Below are positions 45,407 through 53,473 of a DNA stretch of 64,000 nucleotides, piece after piece; position 1 is the first letter of the stretch, and the number at the start of each line of letters is the position of its first letter. Under the pieces are notes generated by a model, which did not search any database, was not told where the DNA came from, and saw only the letters and a list, made by a program, of their open reading frames with translations. Where the stretch lies: assembly GCF_009812055.1 (NCBI RefSeq), contig NZ_WQNH01000005.1:139310-203309 (forward strand), written 5' to 3'. The stretch is from Chelativorans xinjiangensis. Its GTDB lineage: Bacteria; Pseudomonadota; Alphaproteobacteria; Rhizobiales; Rhizobiaceae. A program made the translations under genes and the position numbers.

Positions 45407-46666
45407 TCAATGCAGCTTCGGCGTGGGCCCCTGGCCCTTTTCGTCGATGACGGCGCCGCGCTCGAAGCGCGACAGCGTGAAGGGCGCGTTGACGGCGTGC
45501 GGCTCGTCCTTGGCGATGGTCCAGGCGAAGGAGAAGCCCGAAGCGGGCGTCGCCTTGAAGCCGCCGTAACACCATCCGCAATTCAGATACATGCCGGGCA
45601 GCGGCCCCTTGGCGATGATGGGCGAACCGTCCATGGACATGTCCATGATGCCGCCCCAGGAGCGCAGGAGGCGGAGGCGTGCGACGGCCGGGAACATGGC
45701 CACCATCTCGCCCATCACCTCTTCCACGAGCGGCAGGTTGCCGCGCTGGGCATAGGAGTTGTAGCCGTCGAGATCGCCGCCGAAGACGAGGCCGCCCTTG
45801 TCGGACTGGGACATATAGAGGTGGCCGCCACCGAAGGTGACCACGCAGTCGACGAAGGGTTTTATGGCTTCTGAGACGAAGGCCTGCAGAACGTGGCTCT
45901 CGATGGGGAACCGGTCGATGCCCGCCATCCCCATCAGCCGGCTGGTGCTGCCGGCCACGGCGACCGCCACTTTCCTGGCGCGGATTTCGCCGCGCGTGGT
46001 GGCGACGCCGACGATCTTCTCTCCGTCGCGCAGGAAGCCCGTCACCTCGCAATTCTCGACGATATCGACACCGCGCCGGTCGGCGGCCCGCGCGTACCCC
46101 CAGGCCACCGCGTCGTGCCGGGCCGTTCCTGCGCGCGGCTGCAGGAGGCCGCCGATGACGGGGAAGCGGGCGGAGCGCGAAAGGTCGACGCCCGGCACCT
46201 TGCGGGCGATCTCCGCCGGCGTCAGCCACACCCCGTCGCCGCCGCCATGGAGCATGGCGTTGCCGCGGCGGATATAGTCGTCGGCCTGGGACGGCGAGTG
46301 GGCGAGGTTCAAGATGCCGCGCTGGGAGAACATCACGTTGTAGTTCAGTTCGTGCGACAGGTTCTCCCACAGCTTCACCGAGAAATCGTAGAAGCGGACG
46401 GATTCGGGCAGGAGATAGTTGGAACGCACGATGGTGGTGTTGCGGCCGATATTGCCGGAGCCGAGCCAACCCTTCTCCAGCACCGCGACGTTGGTGATGC
46501 CGTGCTCCTTGGCAAGATAGTAGGCCGTCGCCAGGCCATGCCCGCCGCCGCCGATGATGATCACGTCATAGGACGGCCTCGGCTCCGGCTTGCGCCAGGC
46601 CGGCTTCCAGTCCCGATTGCCGGTCAATGCATTTTTTAAAAGCGAAAGCGCAGAATATTCCGCCAT
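45407..46666 (-). CDS. soxB: Sarcosine oxidase beta subunit
   Basis: 419 aa catalytic flavoprotein of heterotetrameric sarcosine oxidase. The FAD-binding motif VIIIGGGGHGLATAYYLAKEHG lies at about 35-56. GSGNIGRNTTIVRSNYLLPES contains the segment that carries covalent FMN in TSOX, and the C-terminal LNCGWCYGGFKATPASG is the DAO-family end. First gene of the sox operon, divergent from the dimethylglycine dehydrogenase-like gene, so the two may share regulation in 46667-46914. Confidence 0.98.
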   Translation of the reverse strand: MAEYSALSLLKNALTGNRDWKPAWRKPEPRPSYDVIIIGGGGHGLATAYYLAKEHGITNVAVLEKGWLGSGNIGRNTTIVRSNYLLPESVRFYDFSVKLWENLSHELNYNVMFSQRGILNLAHSPSQADDYIRRGNAMLHGGGDGVWLTPAEIARKVPGVDLSRSARFPVIGGLLQPRAGTARHDAVAWGYARAADRRGVDIVENCEVTGFLRDGEKIVGVATTRGEIRARKVAVAVAGSTSRLMGMAGIDRFPIESHVLQAFVSEAIKPFVDCVVTFGGGHLYMSQSDKGGLVFGGDLDGYNSYAQRGNLPLVEEVMGEMVAMFPAVARLRLLRSWGGIMDMSMDGSPIIAKGPLPGMYLNCGWCYGGFKATPASGFSFAWTIAKDEPHAVNAPFTLSRFERGAVIDEKGQGPTPKLH

Positions 46667-46813
46667 CGAGGCCGCCGTTCGTTCCCCACGGGTGAGGAAG
46701 CTATAGGGCAGCGAGGGCCCTCAAGGCAAATAATGCGCCATGGGTTTTCACAGGGGCGACCTGCCGCCACCCTCTGGCCACCACGCCGCCCGGTCCCAAG
46801 TCGTAGGGCGGTT

Positions 46814-46842
46814 GCGGCGTGTCGCAAACAAGCGATTGCCGC
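46814..46842. promoter_or_regulatory. Imperfect dyad between soxB and the dimethylglycine dehydrogenase gene
   Basis: GCGGCGTGTCGC (46814-46825) and GCGATTGCCGC (46832-46842) form an imperfect inverted repeat with a six-base A-rich centre, in the 248-bp divergent promoter region. Position and symmetry suit a regulator site, for example for the GlxA-family protein encoded at 50400, but no consensus was matched. Confidence 0.35.
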
Positions 46843-46914
46843 ACTGACCCGCATCGACATACTGGCTGTTCTCAAGATCGGGTTGCAGCTTCAACTCACC
46901 AGGACAAGGGCACC

Positions 46915-49431
46915 ATGAAATCCCAGGCACGCGCAGTCGTCATCGGTGGAGGCGTGGTCGGCGTCTCCACGCTCTATCATCTGGCCAAGAAGGGCTGGTC
47001 GGATGTCGTCCTCGTCGAGCGCAAGGAGCTGACCTCCGGCTCCACCTGGCATGCCGCCGGCCTCCTGCCGCTCTTCAACATGAGCTACTCGGTCGGCCAG
47101 ATTCACAAATACTCGGTGAAGTTCTACCAGGAGCTTCAGCGCGAGACCGGCATGAATGTCGGCTTCACCCAGTGCTCGAACATCCGCCTCGCCCGCACCA
47201 AGGACCGCTGGGACGAATTCATGTATTACGCCGGCATCGCCGAGACCATCGGCGTGCCCGTCAATATCCTCACGCCGGAACAGGTGAAGGAAATCTGGCC
47301 GCTGTGCGAGACCGACGGCCTCCTGGGCGCCATCCAGCATCCCGACGACGGCTATATCCAGCCCGCCGACCTTACGCAGGCGCTCGCCAAAGGCGCGCGC
47401 GATCATGGAGCCACCATCTACCGCAACACCGCCGTCACCGCCATCGAGCGCCAGACGGACGGCAAGTGGCTGGTGAAGACCGACAAGGGCGACATCCTGG
47501 CCGAGCACGTGGTCACGGCGACCGGCAACTTCGCCCGCAAAACGGGCCAGATGGTGGGGCTCGACGTGCCGGTGATCCCGGTCGAGCACCAGTACATCGT
47601 CACCGAGCCGCATCCGGCCATCGTCGAGCGCAAGAGAAAGGGCCTGCCGGAGATGGGCGTGCTCAGAGAAAGCGACTCCTCCTGGTACATGCGCGAGGAG
47701 AACGGCGGGCTCTTGCTCGGCCCCTACGAGGCGGGCGCGCCCTGCTGCTATGTCGACGGCCCGTCGCAGGACAGCGAGTACGAACTGTTCCAGGAAGACC
47801 TCGACCGCCTCATGCCGCATGTGGAGACGGCGATCGAGCGCGTGCCGGCCTTCGGCGAGGTGGGCATCAAGAAGATCTACAACGGCGCCATCGCTTACAC
47901 GCCCGACGGCTCGCCCATCATCGGGCCGGCGCCGGGGCTCAAGAACTTCTGGCTCAACGAGGGGCACTCCTTCGGCGTGACGGCGGCCGGCGGCGCCGGC
48001 TGGCAGCTCGCCGAGTGGATCGTCGAGGGCGAGCCGTCCATCGACATGATGGGCGTCGACCCGCGCCGCTTCGGCCCCTATGCGACCGAGGGCTATCTCA
48101 GGGAGAAGAACGAGGAGGCCTATGCCAACGTCTTCACCGTGCACTATCCCGACGAGGAGCGGGCGGCGGCGCGGCCCTTGAAGACCACGCCCTGCTACGG
48201 GCGCATGAAGGAACTCGGCGCCGTCTTCGGCTCCGTCTACGGCTGGGAGCGGCCCAACTGGTTCGCTCCTGAGGGCTATCGCGTGCCGGAGGAGGAACTG
48301 GGCGTCGGTGCCGACGTGCTCATGAAGCACAATCATGCGCCGGCGCTCGAAGACGGGCGCATCGTCGAGAAATGGTCGTTCCGGCGCTCCAACTATTTCG
48401 AGCATGTCGGCAACGAGGTGAGACAAGTCCACGAGAACGTCGGCCTGCTCGACATGTCGGCCTTCGCCAAGTGCTGGGTCGGCGGACCCGGCGCGGAGGC
48501 ATGGCTGAACGGCATCTTCGCCAACCGCATTCCGAAGAAGAACGGGCGCATCGCGCTTTGCCATCTCTTGACCAAGCACGGCGGCGTGCGCTCCGAGTTC
48601 ACCGTCTACCGGCAGCCGCAGGGCTTCTACCTCGTCTCGGCGGGTGCCTACGAGGCGCACGACCACGACACGCTGACGAAGCTTTTGCCCGAGGACGGCA
48701 GCGTGCGCATGTTCCCCATCACCACCCATTGGGGCGTGCTGGTGCTGGCGGGGCCGAAAAGCCGCGACGTGCTCGGGAAGCTCACCCGCACCGAACTTTC
48801 CAACGCCGCCTTCCCGTGGCTCACCGGCAAGAAGGTTTCCCTCGGCCATGCCACGGCACATGCGCTGCGCGTCAATTTCGTCGGCGAGCTCGGCTGGGAA
48901 CTGCACCATCCCATCGAGATGCAGAACGCCATCTTCGACATGGTGATGGGGGCCGGCGAAGAGTTCGGCATCAAGCCGTTCGGCATCCGCGCCATGACGG
49001 CGATGGCCGTCGAGAAGAGCTACCGGCTCATCCCGCGCGAACTTTCCATCGAATATACGGCCTGGGAAAGCGGGCTCGACCGCTTCGTGCATCCCGACAA
49101 GGGCGATTTCATCGGCCGCGAGGCGCTTGTCGCCCAACGCGAGAAGGGGGTTAACTGGAAATACGTCACGCTGGAGGTGCGCGACATCACCGACGCCGAC
49201 GCGCGCGGCAACGAGGCGATCTACCGCGGCGGCGAGCTTGTCGGCCGCGCCACCCATGGCGCCTATGGCTGGCGTGTGGGAAAATCGCTGGCGCTTGCCA
49301 TGGTGCGGCCCGAACACGCGGGCGAAGGGACGCGGCTCGATATCAAGATCCTGGGCAAGCTCCACCCGGCGACCGTGATCGCGGAAAGCCCGTTCGACCC
49401 GGAAAACGCGGCGCTGAGGGCCGACGGCTGA
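46915..49431 (+). CDS. Dimethylglycine dehydrogenase-like FAD/folate protein
   Basis: 838 aa. The N-terminal DAO-type FAD domain has AVVIGGGVVGVSTLYHLAKKG (8-28) and GSTWHAAGL (42-50), whose His46 aligns with the covalent-FAD His of mammalian DMGDH/SARDH. A middle FAO domain and a C-terminal GcvT pair (from about 480, ending in the GRATHGAYGWRVGKSLALA region) bind tetrahydrofolate. Such enzymes oxidise dimethylglycine or sarcosine and pass the one-carbon unit to folate. Divergent from soxBDAG, which consumes the expected product sarcosine. Confidence 0.93.
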   Translation: MKSQARAVVIGGGVVGVSTLYHLAKKGWSDVVLVERKELTSGSTWHAAGLLPLFNMSYSVGQIHKYSVKFYQELQRETGMNVGFTQCSNIRLARTKDRWDEFMYYAGIAETIGVPVNILTPEQVKEIWPLCETDGLLGAIQHPDDGYIQPADLTQALAKGARDHGATIYRNTAVTAIERQTDGKWLVKTDKGDILAEHVVTATGNFARKTGQMVGLDVPVIPVEHQYIVTEPHPAIVERKRKGLPEMGVLRESDSSWYMREENGGLLLGPYEAGAPCCYVDGPSQDSEYELFQEDLDRLMPHVETAIERVPAFGEVGIKKIYNGAIAYTPDGSPIIGPAPGLKNFWLNEGHSFGVTAAGGAGWQLAEWIVEGEPSIDMMGVDPRRFGPYATEGYLREKNEEAYANVFTVHYPDEERAAARPLKTTPCYGRMKELGAVFGSVYGWERPNWFAPEGYRVPEEELGVGADVLMKHNHAPALEDGRIVEKWSFRRSNYFEHVGNEVRQVHENVGLLDMSAFAKCWVGGPGAEAWLNGIFANRIPKKNGRIALCHLLTKHGGVRSEFTVYRQPQGFYLVSAGAYEAHDHDTLTKLLPEDGSVRMFPITTHWGVLVLAGPKSRDVLGKLTRTELSNAAFPWLTGKKVSLGHATAHALRVNFVGELGWELHHPIEMQNAIFDMVMGAGEEFGIKPFGIRAMTAMAVEKSYRLIPRELSIEYTAWESGLDRFVHPDKGDFIGREALVAQREKGVNWKYVTLEVRDITDADARGNEAIYRGGELVGRATHGAYGWRVGKSLALAMVRPEHAGEGTRLDIKILGKLHPATVIAESPFDPENAALRADG

Positions 49432-49518
49432 GGCGCGGGCTTTCATCCGTCTCGTAAAAGTGAACGAGATTTCACTGTAGCGGATTGCCGCGTCCCGCGC
49501 TTCACGTAAACTTGGGCT

Positions 49519-50340
49519 ATGTCGATCACGGGACGGCATTGGCGTAAGCTGCTCTTCGGCGCGCTCGCCGCGCTGGTCCCCGCTTGCGCCCATGCGCAGG
49601 AAGTGGTGGATGTCGAACTCGTGCTGGGCGTCGACGTGTCGCTGTCCATGTCGCCGGCCGAGATGAGCATCCAGCGCGAGGGTTATGCGGCCGCGCTTAC
49701 CCACGAAACAGTGATCCAGGCCATCGAGGCAGGCATGCACGGCCGCATCGCGGTCGTGTATTTCGAGTGGGCGGGTGACTTTTCCCACCGCGTCGTCGTG
49801 CCGTGGACGGTTATCGCTTCGGCCGAGGACGCGGCGCGCGTGGCCGAGCGCCTCAACGTCAATCCGCCCACCAGCGCCCGGCGCACCTCGATCTCCGGCG
49901 CCATGAACTTCGCCGCCGACCTTTTCGCCGAAAGCGGCTTCCGGGCCCCGCGCCGCGTGCTCGACATATCCGGCGACGGGCCCAACAACCAGGGCCCGCC
50001 GGTGGCAGGGGCGCGCGACAACCTGGTGGCCGCCGGCATCACCATCAACGGCCTGCCGTTGATGACCAATGACGGGCTCACCACCGCCTACGACGTGGAG
50101 AATCTCGACGTCTATTACAGCGAGTGCGTGATCGGCGGGCCGGGCGCTTTCATGATCCCGGTCAACGACTGGTCGCACTTCCCCGAGGCCGTGCGCCGCA
50201 AGCTGGTGATCGAGCTCGCCGGCACCACCCCGCGCTCCCTGCGCCCACCGGTGGTCACGGCGCAAGCGGCGGCGCCCTACGACTGCATGGTCGGCGAAAA
50301 GATGTGGCAGAACCGCACCTGGATCTGGCGGGAGCCGTGA
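49519..50340 (+). CDS. DUF1194 (VWA-like) secreted protein
   Basis: 273 aa with a signal peptide ending VPACAHAQ (cut near residue 26). The mature part starts VDVELVLGVDVSLSMSPAEM, a von Willebrand A-type strand with a DxSxS metal site, and continues RVLDISGDGPNNQGPPV. This is the DUF1194 family, found widely in alphaproteobacteria and of unknown function. Two Cys (in YYSECVIG and YDCMVGEK) could form a disulfide in the periplasm. It follows the dimethylglycine gene by 87 bp with no clear operon link. Confidence 0.9.
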   Translation: MSITGRHWRKLLFGALAALVPACAHAQEVVDVELVLGVDVSLSMSPAEMSIQREGYAAALTHETVIQAIEAGMHGRIAVVYFEWAGDFSHRVVVPWTVIASAEDAARVAERLNVNPPTSARRTSISGAMNFAADLFAESGFRAPRRVLDISGDGPNNQGPPVAGARDNLVAAGITINGLPLMTNDGLTTAYDVENLDVYYSECVIGGPGAFMIPVNDWSHFPEAVRRKLVIELAGTTPRSLRPPVVTAQAAAPYDCMVGEKMWQNRTWIWREP

Positions 50341-50399
50341 GGCTTTCGCTTTCCAGAGCAGTTCCAGGAAAAGTGGAAGCCGGTTTTCCGTCCGGAATT

Positions 50400-51398
50400 C
50401 TACGCCGCGATAAGCTGCTTGCGGTCGGCGCGCTCCTGCTGCGGCGAGCGGGCGTAGAGCTCGCGGTAGCACTTGGAGAAATGCGAGGCGGAGACGAAGC
50501 CGCAGGCCACCGCCACTTCCACCACCGGCATCGTCGACTGGATGAGCAGATGCCTGGCCCGGTCGAGCCGGATCTCCAGATAATAGCGCGCCGGCGAGCG
50601 GCCCATCTCCTGGCGGAACAGGCGCTCGATCTGGCGCCGTGACAGACCGACTGCCTCGGCGACCTCCACCAGCGACAGGGGCTCCGAAAGGTTGGCTTCC
50701 ATCAATTCGATGATGGTCAGCACCTTTGAGTTCTGCACGCCGAGGCGGGCCCTCAACGGCAGGCGCTGGCGGTCGGAGGGGCTGCGCACCCGGTCGGTCA
50801 GCAACTGCTCGCACACGCGGTTGACGATGTTGTCGTCGAAATCCTCGCCGATGAGGTGGAACATCATGTCCATGGCCGCCGTGCCGCCGGCGCAGGTGTA
50901 GATGTTGGCGTCGATTTCGAAGAGATCGGCGAAGACGTTGGCCTTGGGGAATTTTTCGGCAAAGCCCGGCAGGTTCTCCCAGTGGATGGCGCAGCGCTTG
51001 TTGGCGAGCAGCCCGGCGGCGGCCAGAATGTGGGCGCCGGTGCACAGCCCCCCGAGCGCGACGCCGCGGTTATACTCCTCGCGCAGCCAGGCGAAGACCG
51101 ACTTGTTGACGTAGGTCTCGATGCTGAGGCCGCCGCACACCACCACCATGGTGGGCCTGTCGCGGCCCGTCATCTTCTGCCGCTCGTCGGCAAGAGAGGA
51201 ATCGACGGCTATCTCTACCCCGTTGGACGCCTGCACCGGCCGGCCGTCGGCGCTCGCAAGTCGCCAGCCATAGGCCTCGTAACCGGCCATGCGGTTCGCG
51301 GCCCTCAGCGGCTCCAGCGCGGTCGCAAAGGCGACCATCGTGAAGTCGGGCACAAGGAAGAACACCAGCGATCTCTTGAACGGCTTTTCGTCCTGCAA
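50400..51398 (-). CDS. GlxA family (DJ-1/PfpI + AraC) regulator, GbdR-like
   Basis: 332 aa. The N-terminal class I amidotransferase-like domain has GLCTGAHILAAAGLLANKRCAIHWE, and two AraC-type HTHs lie in the last ~100 residues (PLSLVEVAEAVGLSRRQIERLF and VAVACGFVSASHFSKCY). The TTG start at 51398 has a perfect AGGAGG five bases upstream; upstream codons are not family-like. GbdR of Pseudomonas has this architecture and activates dimethylglycine and sarcosine catabolism in response to betaines. The flanking dimethylglycine/sarcosine genes support the same role here. Confidence 0.9.
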   Translation of the reverse strand: MQDEKPFKRSLVFFLVPDFTMVAFATALEPLRAANRMAGYEAYGWRLASADGRPVQASNGVEIAVDSSLADERQKMTGRDRPTMVVVCGGLSIETYVNKSVFAWLREEYNRGVALGGLCTGAHILAAAGLLANKRCAIHWENLPGFAEKFPKANVFADLFEIDANIYTCAGGTAAMDMMFHLIGEDFDDNIVNRVCEQLLTDRVRSPSDRQRLPLRARLGVQNSKVLTIIELMEANLSEPLSLVEVAEAVGLSRRQIERLFRQEMGRSPARYYLEIRLDRARHLLIQSTMPVVEVAVACGFVSASHFSKCYRELYARSPQQERADRKQLIAA

Positions 51399-51585
51399 GC
51401 CGGCCTCCTGCGTGTCGTCGCGCGCCGAACGTGATGTCGTTAACAGGAAAGCCTGCGCTGGAAAAGCCTTGTCTGTCAATTGAGTGCGGGAGCGCTTAGA
51501 GAGAATTTTTTGCAGGCAGCGAAAGCGCCGCAACGGGTGGCCGATGCGGCGCTTTTCCGGTGCCGTGTTCCGGCACGGATGGTTG

Positions 51586-51717
51586 TCAGTTGATCAGGAA
51601 TCCCAGGCGCAGGGCCGCCAGGGCTCCCGTCTCGCCCGGCATGGTGTTTTGCAGGCGCTCGCGGGGCGTCCGGCTTTGTCCGCGCCTTTCCCCGCGAAGG
51701 AAATGAATGAGTTTCAT
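51586..51717 (-). CDS. Small basic protein, last of a micro-ORF cluster
   Basis: 43 aa (KLIHFLRGERRGQ at the N-terminus, ALAALRLGFLIN at the end), with GGAG upstream of the ATG. It is strongly basic in the middle and hydrophobic at the end. No domain recognised. Together with three other leftward small genes (51892-52435) it seems to belong to a DUF1127-type group. Real coding status is likely but unproven. Confidence 0.45.
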   Translation of the reverse strand: MKLIHFLRGERRGQSRTPRERLQNTMPGETGALAALRLGFLIN

Positions 51718-51891
51718 GCTCGTCTCCATCAGATCGTATCGGCAGATCGTATCGGCTCTCGACCGAGCGCCTTCACATGCGTGCGATGGAGTGGGGCGGC
51801 TCGTCTTGCCGGCCCTTCTACGCTCGATCGAGGGCAACGGCCGCGCGAAATGCGAAGCGGCCGTTAGGAAATGCGACACGGGCCGGTCGCA

Positions 51892-52020
51892 TCATCGCCT
51901 TTCGGTGCCCGGCCTTTCGGTGCTCGACTTGCGCCGCGCCGGCTTGCGGCCGGTGCGCGCATGCTCGGTGATATCCTGGAACTCGCGGGCGAAATCGACC
52001 AGTGCCTTCAGATACCTCAC
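51892..52020 (-). CDS. Small basic protein coupled to a DUF1127-like gene
   Basis: 42 aa starting with GTG, preceded by AGGAGG with eight-base spacing. The N-terminal helix RYLKALVDFAREFQDITEH is followed by a very basic tail (TGRKPARRKSS). The start overlaps the TGA of the preceding gene (GTGA), which indicates translational coupling. Too short for family assignment; the amphipathic helix plus Arg-rich tail suggests nucleic-acid or membrane binding. Confidence 0.55.
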   Translation of the reverse strand: MRYLKALVDFAREFQDITEHARTGRKPARRKSSTERPGTERR

Positions 52021-52211
52021 GACAAGGCCTCCTTTTCGTCGTGGCCTCTCGGAAACGTGCTGTCGCCGCGCTTTTCCGGCGGCGAAGCAATCTCCTTCCG
52101 GGCGGTTGCGGGCCGGATGTACGCAGGAAGGCCGCGGACGACGCGTTCGGTGCGCCGCTGCTGCATCACCTCGACGTATCCGGTGACGTAATGGCTGAAC
52201 ATGTTGAACAT
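52017..52211 (-). CDS. DUF1127-like small protein
   Basis: 64 aa, with AGGAAAAG before the ATG. The first 35 residues (MFNMFSHYVTGYVEVMQQRR and RTERVVRGLPAYI) resemble the DUF1127 helix pair; the tail diverges and lacks the usual DIG motif. DUF1127 proteins in Agrobacterium and Rhodobacter bind RNA and affect phosphate and carbon metabolism. Second gene of a leftward micro-cluster. Confidence 0.6.
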   Translation of the reverse strand: MFNMFSHYVTGYVEVMQQRRTERVVRGLPAYIRPATARKEIASPPEKRGDSTFPRGHDEKEALS

Positions 52212-52249
52212 GGTTCTTTTCCTTCCGCCGCGGTGCCTGGATAGCGAGG

Positions 52250-52435
52250 CTACCAGCGCCGCTCCCAAAGCGAGTCCTTTGAATGCACCCGTGCGCGGCG
52301 GGTTCCGCCGTCAGGCCAGCCGATATCCTTCTGGATTTCGAGCGGCAGGTTGCGGATGAAACGGTCGGTGCGCCGGCGCTCCCAGAGCGCGATCCGACGG
52401 CGCAGATAGTTGCTCACTGTGGCTTGAACAGACAT
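52250..52435 (-). CDS. DUF1127 domain-containing protein
   Basis: 61 aa. ALWERRRTDRFIRNLPLEIQ followed by KDIGWPDG is the DUF1127 core (Arg-rich helix, LP.E...DIG). GGAGAG lies ahead of the ATG. First gene of the micro-cluster and divergent from the LysR regulator, which may control it. Small Arg-rich DUF1127 proteins are cytoplasmic and are thought to act on RNA turnover. Confidence 0.85.
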   Translation of the reverse strand: MSVQATVSNYLRRRIALWERRRTDRFIRNLPLEIQKDIGWPDGGTRRARVHSKDSLWERRW

Positions 52436-52554
52436 GGGTCTCTCCTTTCTTTCTCGTCGCCTCTGCGGCTTCGGTGTTGACTATCCCGCTTTTCTTGTGT
52501 TCAATCAAACGCAATGAAATGATGTTTTGGTTCAGGGAAATTGAAGGAAGAGAG

Positions 52555-53457
52555 ATGAACGCCCCGCTCAACCACCCCCTGCCGCTGCTCGAGCTCGATG
52601 TTCTGCGCACTTTCGTGGCGATCGCCGAGACCGGCAGCTTCACCGCCGCCGCCAATGCCGTCTATCGCACGCCATCGGCCGTCTCCATGCAGATCAAGAA
52701 GCTGGAGGACATACTGGGACGCGCGGTCTTTACGCGCGACGCGCGCTCGGTGGCGCTAACGGCGGACGGAGACCTGCTTCTCGGCTACGCGCGGCGCCTC
52801 CTGGCGCTCAACCGCGAGGCGGTCTCCAAGTTCGTCATGCCGGACATCAGCGGCATCGTGCGGCTTGGATCGCCGGACGATTTCGGCGAGCGGGTGCTGC
52901 CGAGCGTTCTGAAGCGCTTCTCCCAGTCGCATCCGGCGATCGCCGTCGACGTGGTGATCGACCAGAGCGTGAACCTGAGGAAGCGCATGGCCGCACGCCA
53001 GCTCGACATTACGCTTTTGACGTGCTCCAGCGAGGTGGAACTCGAGCCGGGCGTCGAAATCCTGTTGAGCGAACCCATTGTCTGGGCAGGCGCCAAGGGC
53101 GGCTGCGCCCATCTGCGCGAGCCGCTTCCTGTCTCTCTATGGGAGGAGGGCTGCGTCTGGCGCAACGCAGCGGTTAGGGCGCTCGGCGAGCTCGGCCGCG
53201 ACTACCGCATCGCGTATATGAGCGCGCATACGGCCGGCCAGCGGGCGGCGATCCTCGGCGGGCTCGCCGTGGCGCCGCTGCCCAAGTCTTTCATCGGCGG
53301 CGATCTCGTCGAGCTCGGCCCGCAGGACGGCCTGCCGCATATGAACAACTACAATCTGGGCATGGTGGTCGCACCCGACGCCTCCGCCCCGGTCCGCGCC
53401 GCCGCCGACCACATCCGCGCCGCCTTCGAGCTTTTCCACGAGACGGGGCGGTTCTAA
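52555..53457 (+). CDS. LysR family transcriptional regulator
   Basis: 300 aa. The N-terminal winged HTH covers LELDVLRTFVAIAETGSFTAAANAVYRTPSAVSMQIKKLE (about 13-52). The C-terminal type 2 periplasmic-binding fold starts near 90 with VRLGSPDDFGERVLP. The pattern resembles the LrhA/HexA-like subgroup. The start at MNAPLNH follows GGAAGAGAG; an upstream in-frame Met is possible. Divergent from the DUF1127 cluster and convergent with the corrinoid activator gene (16-bp gap). Ligand unknown. Confidence 0.93.
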   Translation: MNAPLNHPLPLLELDVLRTFVAIAETGSFTAAANAVYRTPSAVSMQIKKLEDILGRAVFTRDARSVALTADGDLLLGYARRLLALNREAVSKFVMPDISGIVRLGSPDDFGERVLPSVLKRFSQSHPAIAVDVVIDQSVNLRKRMAARQLDITLLTCSSEVELEPGVEILLSEPIVWAGAKGGCAHLREPLPVSLWEEGCVWRNAAVRALGELGRDYRIAYMSAHTAGQRAAILGGLAVAPLPKSFIGGDLVELGPQDGLPHMNNYNLGMVVAPDASAPVRAAADHIRAAFELFHETGRF

Positions 53458-53473
53458 CCACGCTGGCAGGCGG

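Noticed and set aside
46891..51045. A 1384-residue leftward open frame over the dimethylglycine dehydrogenase region
   Set aside because: Third-position G/C bias leaves the antisense strand free of stop codons; the protein is Arg/Gly/His-rich and has no family features.
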